DNA from: Spongilla lacustris | Lineage: Eukaryota; Porifera; Demospongiae; Spongillida; Spongillidae | Direction of reading: 5' to 3' | Assembly (NCBI GenBank): GCA_949361645.1 | Contig: OX442426.1 | Span: 6,506,602-6,570,601, forward strand | DNA: 64,000 bases | Part shown: positions 17,985 to 29,459 of the stretch, piece by piece | How positions within the stretch are numbered: the first letter of the stretch is position 1 | Layout of the letters: each line of letters starts with the position of its first letter | Translations under genes and position numbers: made by a program | The notes under the pieces: generated by a model | The model's input: only the letters and a program-made list of their open reading frames with translations | What the model was told of the DNA's origin: nothing | Databases searched by the model: none

Positions 17985-19065
17985 GTGTCAATTAACTATC
18001 TCTCGCCCCATAATGGACCTAGCCACTGACCTTACCAGAGAGATGCTGAGGTGACCATAAATTTCTGACAACAGTAGACTTCGGTCGACCCTGATGCAGG
18101 GCCAGCAAGGTGGCCAAGCAAGAAAAAACGCCTTGTGCCTCTCTTCCCCAATTGCCAAATATTTCCTCTGCAAGAGGAATGCACGACCATCCGAGTGCTT
18201 GGCACCTAGCATCATTAGCTGCATGCTTCCTTGTCTCAGCAGCCAAGGCTGCGGCTCCTTCATTGATGCTGGCCTCATTCAGGGTGACCGAGGTAAGAGG
18301 AGAGGTAACAGTGACGTCAAAGGCAGCTGGCTTAGCCTTATCCCATCCATCAACCAGCACATCAGCAGGTCATGTGTAATTGTGTGTTCCCAAGAGCCGT
18401 CTACCAACCTCAATTCGTACAGATAAGTGGGCACGACGGCAAAAGTCAGCAATGATGTTTCGCAGGCGGTTGTGTCTAATGACCACATCACCCCCATGTA
18501 TGCACGAAACCGCATGATGGCCAAGTGGGTCCAAAGCAGTGTCTGGACAGAAAGGGCAAGAGGCTCTAGCAGTAGAGTTCATGCCAAGCCACCATTTCAC
18601 TGCTGTATGGAATTCAGAAGAGTCAAGATGCAATCCAAGACCCACAGAAGGAACAACGGACAACCAAGAGCTAGCATGAGCAGCAAAAGAAGAAAGAAGA
18701 CGTGCCTTGTTAGCAAGAGAAGAGGTCATCATAATTGAGTGAAAAAGATGACTGTCTTATTTCCTGGACAAGGCATGCTGGGAAGGAGGAGAGGATAAAG
18801 TAGCTTCTAAAGTGATGACATCACTAGTGGATACAAGAGTGTTGAACCTTGAAATAGCACTCACTAAATGTCTGTTGCTAGCCCTACCAATACCTGAGCA
18901 AGATAAAGAAGAGATGAAAGCAGCACAGCTATGGTGAGAAAGAGACCAAAATCCTAAACCTCCAAAACTCAGGCTAAGTCGTGCTTGCTGCCAATGAACA
19001 TCAGGAATGTCGACTGCCAAGCATGAGGAGAAACAAATCCTTACCTCTTCATCAAAGGACTATTT
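17985..19065 (-). pseudogene. LINE E11: decayed family A RT-thumb to RLE segment
   Basis: From about 19065 down, the minus strand reads WQQARLSLSFGGLG (after the RT), then SSPPSQHALSRK and a frame break near 18740. It continues with AVKWWLGM, CPFC...GHHAVSC, IRHNRLRN, a TGA in place of the expected Arg before PADVLVDGW (18371-18373), AAFDVTVTSPL and ALGWSCIPL. Another frame shift lies near 18050, just before the end block VARSIMGR. Several disabling changes make this an old copy, related to E7. Confidence 0.8.
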
Positions 19066-19223
19066 GTATTTAAAAAAAAAAATCATATTTGTGGTGTAGT
19101 TAGTTGTGTATTTTACGTATGTATGTGTGATAAATTATAATAGTAATCATAATTATATATACATATACATGAACAGAATATGTAATAAACACAACACTTA
19201 AATCACACTACAGTTATCATATA

Positions 19224-19254
19224 ATAATAATTATTATTGTAATAATAATAATAC
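19224..19254. repeat. Mixed (TAA)n/(TTA)n array
   Basis: Imperfect AATAAT and ATTATT units follow about 50 bp (19160-19217) identical to the 3'UTR end of E5. A family B tail was therefore once here, although no body remains. Confidence 0.7.
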
Positions 19255-19387
19255 AAGAACGAACATGTACATTATTAAGAAAGTTAAATATTGAAATTTG
19301 TGTTTAACATGTAAAGCTAATGTTTAAATTAATTAAACCAAGTTTATTAAGAAAGAGAAAAAAAACACACACACACACACAACATTT

Positions 19388-19722
19388 TCAGCCCTCGCCC
19401 ACTGAATGCTGAAACCTAGCACGGGATAGCAAGGATCTGGCATTGCAGCGAACTAAGGTGAGGTTCAGTCTCTGATAGATATTTGTAATGGCCTTTGACT
19501 TGCTGCACTGCAACTGCAAAGCCAGACGTGCAGCCAGCCGAGAAATGGAACCCTGAGCTTCTACACCCCAACAACCATAGGACTCTACTGCCAAGGGTAT
19601 GCAGACCCAACCCAACTCTGTGCACTTGGGATCATTGGCATTGTGCTTGCGCACTTCAGCCTTTCCAGCTGCTGACCCACTTCTGGCTCCCGCTTCATTT
19701 AATGTAGCGGAGTTAAGCGGAG
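19388..19722 (-). pseudogene. LINE scrap E12: RLE C-terminus, family A
   Basis: The minus strand encodes LSPLNSATLNEAGARSGSA, VRKHNANDPKCTELGW, VESYGCWG and NARSLLSR in one frame, then a stop at 19388. It is cut upstream at 19723, where the three-exon gene-fragment repeat begins. It is preceded by a (CA)n tract at 19368-19382. Confidence 0.78.
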
Positions 19723-19904
19723 AGAGTATATATGTGAAAACATGTGATACAAAAAAACATTGCAATTTGGATAACACTAACCTAACCATGCAACTGATTC
19801 TACATATTGATCAAATGCACAATAAGACCTTTTCCAAAAATGACAATTAGTACTACGATAGCCACCAAGTCATAGATATGTTCTACGTATATAATGTGAG
19901 GGCA

Positions 19905-20597
19905 TCAAGTCATATACTGCATGAAAAACGTGGTACTATTACTTGCTGACAACCCCACTTCGCCGCTCTGTGCGCCTGGGTTACTTGCGTAAAGGTAGTT
20001 TGTAGTACCACTGATAGACACAGATATTCTCACTTGAATAGGAGTGAATGATATAATCTCTGTAATATCAACAGCTAACTCTGTAACTGCATCCAGAAAT
20101 CTGTATTCTGCCATCTGTTTGATGTGAGGGGACAAGGAAGAGTTAGATCTGTTGAACAAGATATTACTATACTGAATTGCTTACTACAACTTCTGGTAAT
20201 GTTGAATTCTTCTGAAATGTGACCCCACTAACGTTAGCTAACTTGGCTAACATGTAGTTTTTGCTTGGAGAATCAAACGTCTTGAAAGCAGGTGTGGATA
20301 CATAATATGTAGTTGCTCCAAGTGATGTAGGTGTGGCTACAAAATATGCTGTATGCATGCCAACAAAAAGAAAAAGGACTAATAGATTAAAATAATCTAA
20401 TATTTATGAGTTGCTTGCCTGTTACATTGTTCATGTAGTACAATTGCAGATCATTATTACCCGGGAATGGGCTGGCAGGCCAACATAGTTTTTGCTTTCC
20501 GGAGTCAACATAGAGCGGCTTTCGAGGACCAGTAGCGCTTTCTGCAATCCACAGCACCATGTTTCTAGAGTTATCAGCAGGAACTGACAACTTCATT
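19905..20597 (-). CDS. Three-exon 3' gene fragment, copy 1 (unknown protein)
   Basis: The minus strand shows three exons in matching phases. Exon A is 20597-20419 (MKLSVPADNSRN... to NNVT). A 70-nt intron with a GC donor (CAG|GCAAGC) and AG acceptor follows. Exon B is 20348-20185 (AYFVATPTSLG... to LPEVV). A 70-nt GT-AG intron follows, then exon C 20114-19905 (MAEYRFLDAVTELAVD... to MQYMT, stop). The joined peptide has several N-x-S/T sequons and Ser/Thr/Gly-rich beta-like stretches, suggesting a secreted or extracellular product (inference). The real 5' exons are absent. It has no recognised family. Near-identical sequence lies at 62888-63583 and decayed copies near 46 kb and 60 kb. Confidence 0.55.
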
Positions 20598-20624
20598 GAT
20601 TTAAAAAAAAAAATGCGCATTTGT

Positions 20625-21485
20625 CATATTTTAGTGCACTGCGCAATTTTATTAACTAGAATTCCATGTAACATGTTGCCCTACCATAAATATTACGCAT
20701 ATGATATGTAGTGGCCACTAAGATACGTGACCATCACGTGACAGTCACATGCGCCGCAATATCCATTACCCAAATTTAAAAATGTCCATGTCGTTATAAA
20801 ATGCGTTATAACGCCAAAGCACCGAGTTATTGTTTTTTTTAAATTTTTTATTTTGCGTTCAAGAGAACTTTTTTCCTTCAGTAATTCATTCAGCAGCTGG
20901 GCTTAATTTAGGGTTAGGTTTAGGGATAGGGATAGGGCTTAGGATTTAGGTTAAGAAAAAGATATATGAAATACAGGTGCAGGTCCAGGATTTCGTCACA
21001 TTTTTACTTTGCGTTTATTTAGACAGTAATAACCACCAAAGGCATTACCATCACGATAAGCATGCAAGCGTGATATTAGGATTGATTAATAGAAGCCTGC
21101 GTCGATAGCGACTTGTAGTATTTATCCGCGGGCTGCCTCAAAATAATACAAATAATACTTGCCAATACATGTACACACGTAACAGACAGTGACTGTTTAT
21201 ACAAGCTATAAACACAAAATTCTACCTATCAAATATCCGCATAGTAGCTGCTAGCGCACGCTGCCGCACTTGGCTGAGCGCAGCCATGCAGTGCGCCTGC
21301 ACCCCGCGGCGGCCTAGCCAAGCGGGGACTATATTAAATCTTCTTTCATGCGTAGCGCTAAAAGCTGTCACCGTACAATGCTTATTACTTCTCCAGAAAC
21401 CTCATCGTTTTTCAAAATCATGTGAACATAAATCCTGCCTTGAGCAGAGATTGGAACTTTGGAAGGTTGGAAAGATTCAAGAATG
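20625..21485. other. No gene recognised; telomere-like motifs at 20900-20955
   Basis: AT-rich non-coding sequence. At 20909-20955 several TTAGGG-like units (TTAGGGTTAGG, TTTAGGGATAGGGATAGGG) occur in a degenerate cluster, possibly interstitial telomere-like DNA. No coding frame of note. Confidence 0.5.
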
Positions 21486-21489
21486 AATC

Positions 21490-23740
21490 AAGATCTATCC
21501 AGCAGCGGCTTAAAAAACGAATGACTTCCCAAAGTGAAGATCAACACAAAATTAATGTTTGAAGGCAAAACAAAAGCAGCACTACAACTCCTCAGCAGTC
21601 ATGCTAAGGGTGATGTCCTTCACCTGAATGACATAATCCCATCCTCTAACTCATCATCCTCATCACCCCAAACAGTCCTTGATAGTCTGATCTCCAAACA
21701 CCCACCAGGCCAACCTGTCATTCCCTGGTCTATTATCCACCCTTATGAGGATCCACCTCAGGTACATGTACACAGGGCCGGTGAGAGCCGTAGTGAGGCC
21801 CGGGGTAACATATCATTTGAGGGCCCCATAGGCGCTGACGCTGAAAATACAAGCGGGGGGGGGGGGGGTCCCCTTGAGATTGGCCAGCCGGGCCCCCTAT
21901 CATACCTTGAGGCCTCCTATTATACCTTGGGGCCCGGGGTAAATAACCCCGCTTACCCCCCCCCCCCCCCCCCCTCTCACCGGCCCTGCATGTACATCCA
22001 GTACTTTTTGATCGCATTACTGCTGTAACAATCTGAAATGCAGTTCTCCACACTGATGGTGTGCCGGTCCATCCGGAATTGATACTGCTGGCTGGAAAAG
22101 ACTCTGCACCTGTTTTCACGCTGAATCAAATGACCTCTGCCATTCCTTGGCTCTGCTAGCCAGAAAGCTTTGCATGGTGTTCCTTGACCCCAAAGGACTA
22201 TCACCTTTTCTTGCTTGTCGCCGGTTTGATTGCGCTAAATAAAAATCCTGGTGTTCGTCCTATTGGGATTTGTGAGACCTCAAGAAAAATAGTTGCTAAA
22301 GCCGTTCTATCTGTAACACGCCAGGACATACAACAAGCTGCTGGCTCCCTCCAACTATGTGCAGGCCAAGTTGCTGGAATTGATGCTTCCATCCATCTAT
22401 TTAATGAGGATGCCGGCCAGTGAAGCTGTTCTCCTGGTTGATGCCAACAATGCCTTCAACCTACTCAATAATCAGGCTGCTATCAAAAATATTCGACATC
22501 TGTGCCCCTCCATCTCTACCATTCTCATCAATACATACAGGGAACACACTGATCTATATGTTGATGGTACTACAATACTATCCCAAGAGAGAACTATCAT
22601 GCAGGATGATCCTCTCGCCATGCCCTTGTATGCCCTTGCCATCCTCCCTCTCATTCACCATGTAAATCATGACATTGATCAAGTCTGGTATGCAGATGAT
22701 GCCACAGCCACTGGCGATTACCAACCTTCGCACCTGATGGGACAAGCTTGTCTCCCTTGGTCCAGCATATGGCTACCACATCAATGCATCCAAAACATGC
22801 CTTGTAGCAAAGCAATCTCATCATTCTGCTGCCTTTTCTGCCTTCCATGACACCCAGATCACCATCACTGCTGAAGGGAGACCACATCTTGGAGCTGCAT
22901 TAAGCATCTTCACTTTTGTACAACATTATGTAAGGAGAAAGGTTGAGGGTTGGGCACAGGAGCTCAACCAGCTAGCCTCAATAGCAGCTAACAATCCTCA
23001 TGCAGCCTATGCTGCCTCCACTCATGGTCGTTCAAGTAGATGGATATTCCTGGCCAGAGCCATTCCTACCATCAGTCACCTGATGCAGCCACTGGAAGAC
23101 ATTATCCGATCCAAACTGTCATGTCCAAACGGTGGCTTCCCTTCCATGAGATCAGAGACTATACTGCCTATCTCCTGTCAGAAATCTGCCACAATGTTTC
23201 AACTGAGCCTTATCTTCAACCCATCACAGGTGAGGTTCCCACCTCTGCCTCAGCCAACTTCCAGGATGATGCTTGATTTGATGTAGCAGCAGATGGATTC
23301 TGGGGGAGTCGTTTTGAGAGAGCATTCTGAAGGTTTTCAACCCCTGCGCCCCCTCAAATAAACGACCTCAACCATCTGCCTGTTACCATACTCATGAGGC
23401 CTCAAAGAAACGAGCCTATGAGCGTCAGATCCTCGAAGTTGAGCATGCTTTCTTCACCCCACTCATCTTCTCTGCCACTGGAGGCTTAGGAAGGGAGGCC
23501 ACATGCAGTGGTTTACAAACGCATTGCTGCCCAGCTCTCAGTAAAAGTGGGGCCACTCTTATAGTTAAACCATAGCCTGGATTCGATGCCATCTCTGCTT
23601 CTCCCTTCTACGCTCCTCCATCATGTGCATCAGAGGAGCTCGATCAACTATAGGCCATGCCTTTAATCACTCCCCTGTCGACCTGATTACAAAGGTTGCA
23701 CAGGTCTCATCTATTCTTTAGTTTACTGTCTGTCTACCCC
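21490..23740 (+). pseudogene. Decayed RT element (non-LTR type, YADD), broken by a hAT MITE
   Basis: The first part (21534-21770) reads GKTKAALQLLSSHAKGDVL and VLDSLISKHPPGQP, a linker typical upstream of some retroelement RTs. After the insertion the RT core reads GVRPIGICETSRKIVAK, AVLLVDANNAFNLL (motif A Asp), MQDDPLAMPLYAL (motif B with Asp in place of Gly) and VWYADDATATG (motif C). A further block, FFTPLIFSATGGLGREA, appears near 23450. Frame shifts occur throughout. It is unrelated in detail to families A and B. The element class beyond RT is uncertain. Confidence 0.7.
21773..21988. mobile_element. hAT-type MITE, 216 bp, TSD CATGTACA
   Basis: The TIRs are CAGGGCCGGTGAGAG and its exact complement CTCTCACCGGCCCTG. 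They are flanked by the identical 8-bp words CATGTACA at 21765-21772 and 21989-21996. A CAGGG start and an 8-bp duplication are hAT hallmarks. The interior has a G run (21854-21868) and a C run (about 21957-21974) and no coding capacity. It interrupts the RT relic. Confidence 0.88.
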
Positions 23741-23744
23741 CTTT

Positions 23745-24620
23745 AGTACACATTAGTATACATCATGTATCCTTGCAATGTAATTACTTTGATTAAAACA
23801 TTTAAAAAAAATCTTCTTACATGTGTATTAACGCATGTGTGGTTAATTTGTATTTAATCGCGCGATCGAACGATTGTTGCGTGTGAGCAGGAATTGAGGT
23901 AAGCGATCAAAAGACGTGAATGGGATGGATCTCAGATACTTTTTCTCAGAAAACAGGTAGCTATAGAGCTAAACAAACTAAAAATACTAATACTGCAGTA
24001 AAACATACACGAGTCGTTTATAGGCCGACGTGTAGATGTGCATGGCCACGTGCACGCTTCGGTCACAAATTCACAAAAGCTTTGCGTCACGAATTTAATT
24101 GCTGAGCAGTAGGAACGTTAACCATAGCATTGTGAAGAATGAAGAGTTTTCTCGTCGCTATCCATGCAGGCTCTAGGATATCGTGTAATGTATTGATATC
24201 AATGTGAATTTCATCAGTGCTAAATAAACTCAAAAGCAAAAAAAGCTACCTAGGAGGGGCACGCCCCCTCCCGTACCCTCCCCCAGTTGGGAATATATTT
24301 ATCAGACCCAAAACCCTGGATCCGCCCCTGGAAAGCATGCGAATGCAGGAAAAGATTAGGGCTTTAGGGTGTAGCGCGCTTCGCGCGCAGTACAGCGCCG
24401 AAGTCGCCTCGTCCCCGAAGGAACTCGGGACGAGGCCGTTCTATTTTTGTCTTGTGCGCCCATTTTTTTCAATGAAGAGTGTCGGGACGGCACTCCGGGG
24501 GTGATTGGTGGAAATACGTTACAGTTTAGGGTGTGGGGTTTAGGATACAAGGCACGAAGCACCGACGACGCCGAAGCCGAATGCGGGGTCAAATTGCACC
24601 CGCGGTGCCGTCATTGCATC
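23745..24620. other. No gene recognised
   Basis: Non-coding. Contains AGGGGCACGCCCCCTCCC near 24255, a GGATCCGCCCCTG word near 24320 that resembles a MITE terminus without a visible partner, and short GC-rich inverted words (CCTCGTCCCCGAAG / CTCGGGACGAGG) at 24406-24436. Confidence 0.4.
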
Positions 24621-24625
24621 AAATG

Positions 24626-24766
24626 CAAGGCCGTAGTTAAAGGGGGGCACAGAGCATATTCACAGTCAATTTTCTCCATACATGGAATTATTGGGTGATA
24701 ATTATGCCCGTATATGGCGATAATTGTAGTGAATATGTTCGGTGCCCCACTTTAACTACGGCCCTG
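24626..24766. mobile_element. 141-bp MITE with 17-bp TIRs
   Basis: The left end CAAGGCCGTAGTTAAAG and the complement of the right end CTTTAACTACGGCCCTG differ at one base. AAATG flanks both sides (24621-24625 and 24767-24771). The inner arms (GCATATTCA / TGAATATG) extend the foldback. There is no coding capacity. Confidence 0.75.
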
Positions 24767-24874
24767 AAATGTGTCTCGCGCCTTTGACGCCGTACAGCGC
24801 GCCATGCACACTCAAGGCCTATACATGTATACACGGCACAACTAGATGTGAATGTGATCTCCGCACTGTTAAAA

Positions 24875-25070
24875 AAACTGGCCCGAGGGGTGTTAGGTTT
24901 GAGGGGTGTTACCGCCCGAGGAGTGTTATGGCAACACACTAGGGTGTTCAGCTGACATCTATGGGTGTTAGTAGGCTATGCTGGGGGTGTTAGCAGCATA
25001 CCCCACCAACTGTGGGGTGTTGGGTGATTTTAGAGGTGTGTTGTCACAACACTGGTTTACCGCATTTACA
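24875..25070 (+). repeat. Left subterminal GGGTGTT cluster (about eight motifs)
   Basis: Motifs such as GAGGGGTGTTAGG, GAGGGGTGTTACC, CTAGGGTGTTCAG, ATGGGTGTTAG, GGGGGTGTTAGC and TGGGGTGTTGGG occur every 20-30 bp. They look like binding sites for a transposase (inference). Confidence 0.75.
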
Positions 25071-25920
25071 CCCCAATGTTCAGCCTTGTGTGTAATTACT
25101 TTCTGACGGTTGAGGGCGTGGTTTGCGAGATATAGTATGGAAGCAGATGAACGATGGCAGCTGTGACTTCATATTTGAGGTGATGTAGATACAGTTACTG
25201 GACTTTAAGTGACAGAGCTATATCTTAAAGGTATATGCACGCACACAACATACCAGTTAAAAATGTCTAACATAGGGTGGCCATGGCCCGTGCATTGGTG
25301 TAGATTTCTAGACTAGGGCAGTGCGTATACACGTTGCCTTTTCAACATGCGCAGCAATTACCGTATTCATGCGTGTAATCTCGCTGTGCTTATGAAGGCT
25401 AGTGTGCAGTGTTCGTCAATGTGCACCGCTGTGCTCATGCTAGCGCTTCGCTATCAGTAGTGTGTTGTAGTACGCATGCATACATGTAGGCCCTATACTA
25501 AGTTTCAAATTTGATGCAAGCTTGTTCATGCCACTTTGTGTTGAGAGTGAAGTCAAGGTTAATAAGTAGCATGGCGTTGCCTACTTGGATTCTATTTAGA
25601 TCACACCCTAGTAAAATGACATGTGAGCATATATACATCACTACTCACACTGAAGTATTTTGTTACGTGCATATAGCAAGGAAATAGCCTATATTAATTT
25701 CAAAAAATATATATTTCACAGCTTGAATATTGGGTTTATGCTAAAAGTGTTCATACAGTCATGTGGCTACATGTCTATATCATTATACCACATGCAGGTC
25801 CTGATAGCAAGTAGACAATAATGAAATATGCTGGATGAATGCTGCTGAACACTGTTGTGTGGCCTTAATGGCAGGAGTTTGGACACTCTTTGTATTCTCC
25901 CTCGTTCCATCAGTACTGAG
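25070..25920. other. Interior of candidate CACTA-like element, no gene seen
   Basis: AT-rich non-coding sequence with no long frame and no recognised motif. Confidence 0.4.
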
Positions 25921-25934
25921 GTGTGTTCCTTACA

Positions 25935-26130
25935 CACATATACATACACACATAGTACATATGTTGCATACACATACACACACATGCACACATACACACA
26001 CATACATACACACATGCACACATACATGCACACACACATGCACACATACACACATGACACACATACATACACACCAGGGATTTAAATTAGGGGCAACACA
26101 CATGCACACATACACACATTTTCAACAGGG
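25935..26130. repeat. CA-rich array (ACACATACACACATGC type)
   Basis: Alternating CACACATACA and CACACATGCA words. Open frames over it are repeat artefacts. Confidence 0.88.
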
Positions 26131-26149
26131 GGGGGTTTCAGAATATATA

Positions 26150-26290
26150 AAAATATAGGGGTTGGGCAAAAATAAATGCCTTCCCTCTGCACTGTTACAT
26201 GGCATGCCATGTAGCATTATTTTTACATGGCATGTGTAAACCAGGGGGTGGGTTAGTCAAATTAGGGGCAATCCAGTACACACATATGCA
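26150..26290 (+). repeat. Dispersed ~120-bp unit, copy 1
   Basis: TAGGGGTTGGGCAAAAATAAATG, TTCCCTCTGCA, ACATGGCATGTGTAAACC and GTGGGTTAGTCAAATTAGGG recur in the same order at 28438-28545. Each copy is followed by a CA-rich array. Copy 1 carries an extra partial repeat of the ACATGGCATG part. Confidence 0.85.
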
Positions 26291-26675
26291 CATGTACACA
26301 CATACACACACATGCACACATACACACCTACACACATGCACACATACACACATGCACATAAACACACCTGCACACTCATACACACATGCACACACATGCA
26401 CACACACATGCACACACATGCACACACACACATGCACACATACACACATGCACACATGCACACACAGCACACACACATACACACATGCACACACACATAC
26501 ACACATGACACACACATGCACACACACACATACACACACATGCACACACACATACACACATGACACACACACATGCACACATACACACATGCACACATAC
26601 ACACATGCACACACATGACACATGCACACACATGACACACATGCACACACATGACACACAAGCACACACATCAGG
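26280..26675. repeat. CA-rich array
   Basis: Long ACACATGCACACATAC-type array of about 400 bp. It is followed by an ATTTTCAACAGGGGG segment that also occurs at 26115. Confidence 0.9.
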
Positions 26676-26756
26676 GATATATCGCCACATTTTCAACAGG
26701 GGGTGGGTTTCAGAATACAATAATAGGGGGGGGGGCTTATTACACTTTTTTTTTTT

Positions 26757-27305
26757 AATTTCTTGTTTCTACCACTCTGAAAATATGTACTGGGTCACAC
26801 TGAATGTGAAAATAAATTTCAAAGAATTTTTAACCCCTCACAACCCCCCTGTACATACCCCTTGAAGTTCTTGCATATATCGTGAATGAATAAAACAGAG
26901 GACGGCATGAGTTGAAACAAGGTCTAAAGGGGGGAAATGCCTTGGAGGTGTAGGCTGCTTTAAATCAGGTGAACTTACTCACGGTGTTTTGCCAAAATGT
27001 AGCTTTTTGTGCATTAACACATGTACTTAGTTAAGCTATGTGTGATATACTGCCAACATCTACTAGTGCAATGTACTCCTGCTTTTCAATGGCTCTATCT
27101 CTTGCCTGCTAAAACTGAATGCTGTAAGCTCCTAAATTTGGAAAAGGCTGCATTTAACTGTGCCACTGATAGTCAATTATGCATTCTAGGTATGCTTTTG
27201 AAATGTGAAGGGGTGTAGAAGCAATGTATTAATACTCTTATAAACCAGTTTTTCACATTCAGTGTGACACAGTACATATTATCAGAGTGGTAGAAAGGAA
27301 AATAG

Positions 27306-27308
<3 letters not shown>
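26757..27308. repeat. Inverted repeat pair, ~58-bp arms, 430-bp loop
   Basis: 26757-26815 (TTCTACCACTCTGAAAATATG, then GGTCACACTGAATGTGAAAA) is the near complement of 27249-27308 (TTTTTCACATTCAGTGTGAC, then TATCAGAGTGGTAGAAAG). The pair could be the ends of a ~550-bp foldback element. A pure (CA)n tract starts 3' of it. Confidence 0.75.

Positions 27309-27310
<2 letters not shown>

Positions 27311-27366
<56 letters not shown>
27311..27366. repeat. (CA)n microsatellite
   Basis: About 27 uninterrupted CA units. Confidence 0.95.
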
Positions 27367-27368
<2 letters not shown>

Positions 27369-27369
27369 C

Positions 27370-28435
27370 TCTTATGTTACTGATGTTTTTATGTCATGGT
27401 GTGCTTATCAACTCAATTGTCTCAAGTTTTTGGCTAGATTTTCATAGAAAGACTGCTCTTTTAAGAGAGGGAATGCATGCAAGTTCCCAGGTCAGAGTGG
27501 ACCAACATATAGATTCTCTTGTTTTGTTATGTGAGGGTGTGCATTCAATACCTAAACAGTTAAGTAATCTTGCACAACATGATTGCGCATACTGTTCAGG
27601 TATTAAAACCTCTGTGCTAAATAAAGTGTACTTTCAAAATGTAATGTTGTGAGCTTCTATATGTAGCTGTGTGCATTATTCATTTAAACACCTGTAAGTT
27701 TTAGATAAGGGGAAGATTGCAGTTTTATAGAAAGGTGTGCTTTGCATCATCATATTGGATCATAGTGTGTGCTATTGCTAATGTTTCTGCTTTTACAGTT
27801 TGGTTCTTATATGGCCATAGCATCTCAACAAAAATGAGAAAGAGCACCAGTACATAATCTTGATGCTGACCAAAGTGTTGGCTTTATAAGAGGATCAAAG
27901 CAGTGAATTACAGCTTCATCAACACAAGTTAAATGTGCAGCACATTATATAATTGATAATACTGTTACCACGCAGGATGATACAAAGGATATTCCAAGGT
28001 AGCCAAAATGTGTAAAACCTGAATTGTGCCTCTTGCTAAATTGCAAATCTAACCTTGGATAGAACAATCTAGAGAAACTCGTTTACGCATGGGTGGACCG
28101 TATAAATGACTACCCTTGAACTTCTATGTTTTTTTCATTACGCAATTTATTACTATGCTCTTGCCAATGCCTAAATGAAAGAAAGATGTAAATTAAGGCA
28201 GTATATTACTAGAACACATACCTAACTCCTTAGTTTATCTTTAACTGCTATATGGTGCCATAGGTGGTGTGTATATCTATGTACATGCATACATCCGTGT
28301 TTTGTAAAACTTCAAGGGTACTGTTACTCTTAGTATAAAAATTTAAAATACATGTTTTCCTATGTTTCTTAATGCCCTCCATATTCTGAGAGGGGTAGAA
28401 ACCAAAGTCATACCTAAGACCCCCCCTAAGTCAAT
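27370..28435. other. No gene recognised
   Basis: AT-rich non-coding sequence. A 121-codon frame at 27287-27652 is mostly CA repeat followed by unremarkable sequence and is not supported as a gene. Confidence 0.4.
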
Positions 28436-28437
28436 AA

Positions 28438-28545
28438 AGACATAGGGGTTGGGCAAAAATAAATGTCTTCCCTCTGCAGTTTATTTTTACATGGCATGTG
28501 TAAACCAGGGGGTGGGTTAGTCAAATTAGGGGCAAACCAGTACAC
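28438..28545 (+). repeat. Dispersed ~120-bp unit, copy 2
   Basis: Second copy of the 26150-26290 unit, again followed immediately by a CA-rich array. Unit and array may have duplicated together. Confidence 0.85.
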
Positions 28546-28880
28546 ACACATGCACATGTACACACCTACACACATGCACACACACATGCACACATACACA
28601 CATGCACACATACACACATGCACACATACACACATGCACACATACACACATGCACACATACACACATGAACACATACACATACACACATGCACACATACA
28701 CACATACACACATATGACACACATACACAACACACACAGACATGCATACACATACACACACATGCACACACACAATGTACACAACACACACTTGCTAACA
28801 CACATATGAACACACACACAATGCACACATGCACACATACATGTGCTGCTAATGCACACACATACACATATAAACACATA
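28540..28880. repeat. CA-rich array
   Basis: CACACATGCACACATACACA-type array, becoming irregular after 28730. Confidence 0.9.
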
Positions 28881-29459
28881 CACTTAATTATCAACCTAAT
28901 AATTCCTAGCTACACCCCCAAACACAATGCAAGTGTGACGTTCATTGGTTGACTGATTGGCAGCAAATAGGGGCAAGGGGCAGGAGTACCCCATGAGCCT
29001 GTGTCCCTGTATCGTTGGGGAAGTCTGCAGGCACTAGGGTGACACTGGTCACCAACTGGGTGACCTGTGTACCAAGCCAAGACGCTGGTCCAGGCTTGGC
29101 TAGCCGGCTTTGTAGGGACAAGCCCGCAGGGCTCCGCCCCCTGCCTTACTGTAATTGAATATGAGCAGGAAATGCATCATACAGCAAAGTACAAATACAT
29201 GTGGAGGGGAGGGTGGGAAAGGTGAAGCTCTCCAGCGCCTGTTGACCAGCAGTATGCGCTGGAGTTGAGCATCATCTTTATATACATGCATACCCAGAGG
29301 CTGGCCATCCGATTATACAACAATAAGCGAACAAAGGGGCCATCGCCCAGCGCCATCTAAGGCTACTCCACATCACAAAAATAAGGTTTGAGTGTGATGT
29401 GGCTACGCGTGTACACAGGACTTACTAGTGCCCATTAAAACCTGTTTAGCTCCCTAAAC

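Noticed and set aside
20905..20960. Telomere or telomere-capture site
   Set aside because: Only a few degenerate TTAGGG-like units in about 50 bp, with unique sequence on both sides. Too short and irregular.
25767..28952. Many overlapping frames rich in His/Thr or Cys/Val
   Set aside because: Same artefact from ACACATGCACACATAC-type arrays; no non-repetitive coding sequence is attached.
29100..29291. Short frame in a GC-richer stretch near 29.1-29.4 kb
   Set aside because: No recognisable domain, no splice context, and the sequence is flanked by microsatellites. Not supported as a gene.
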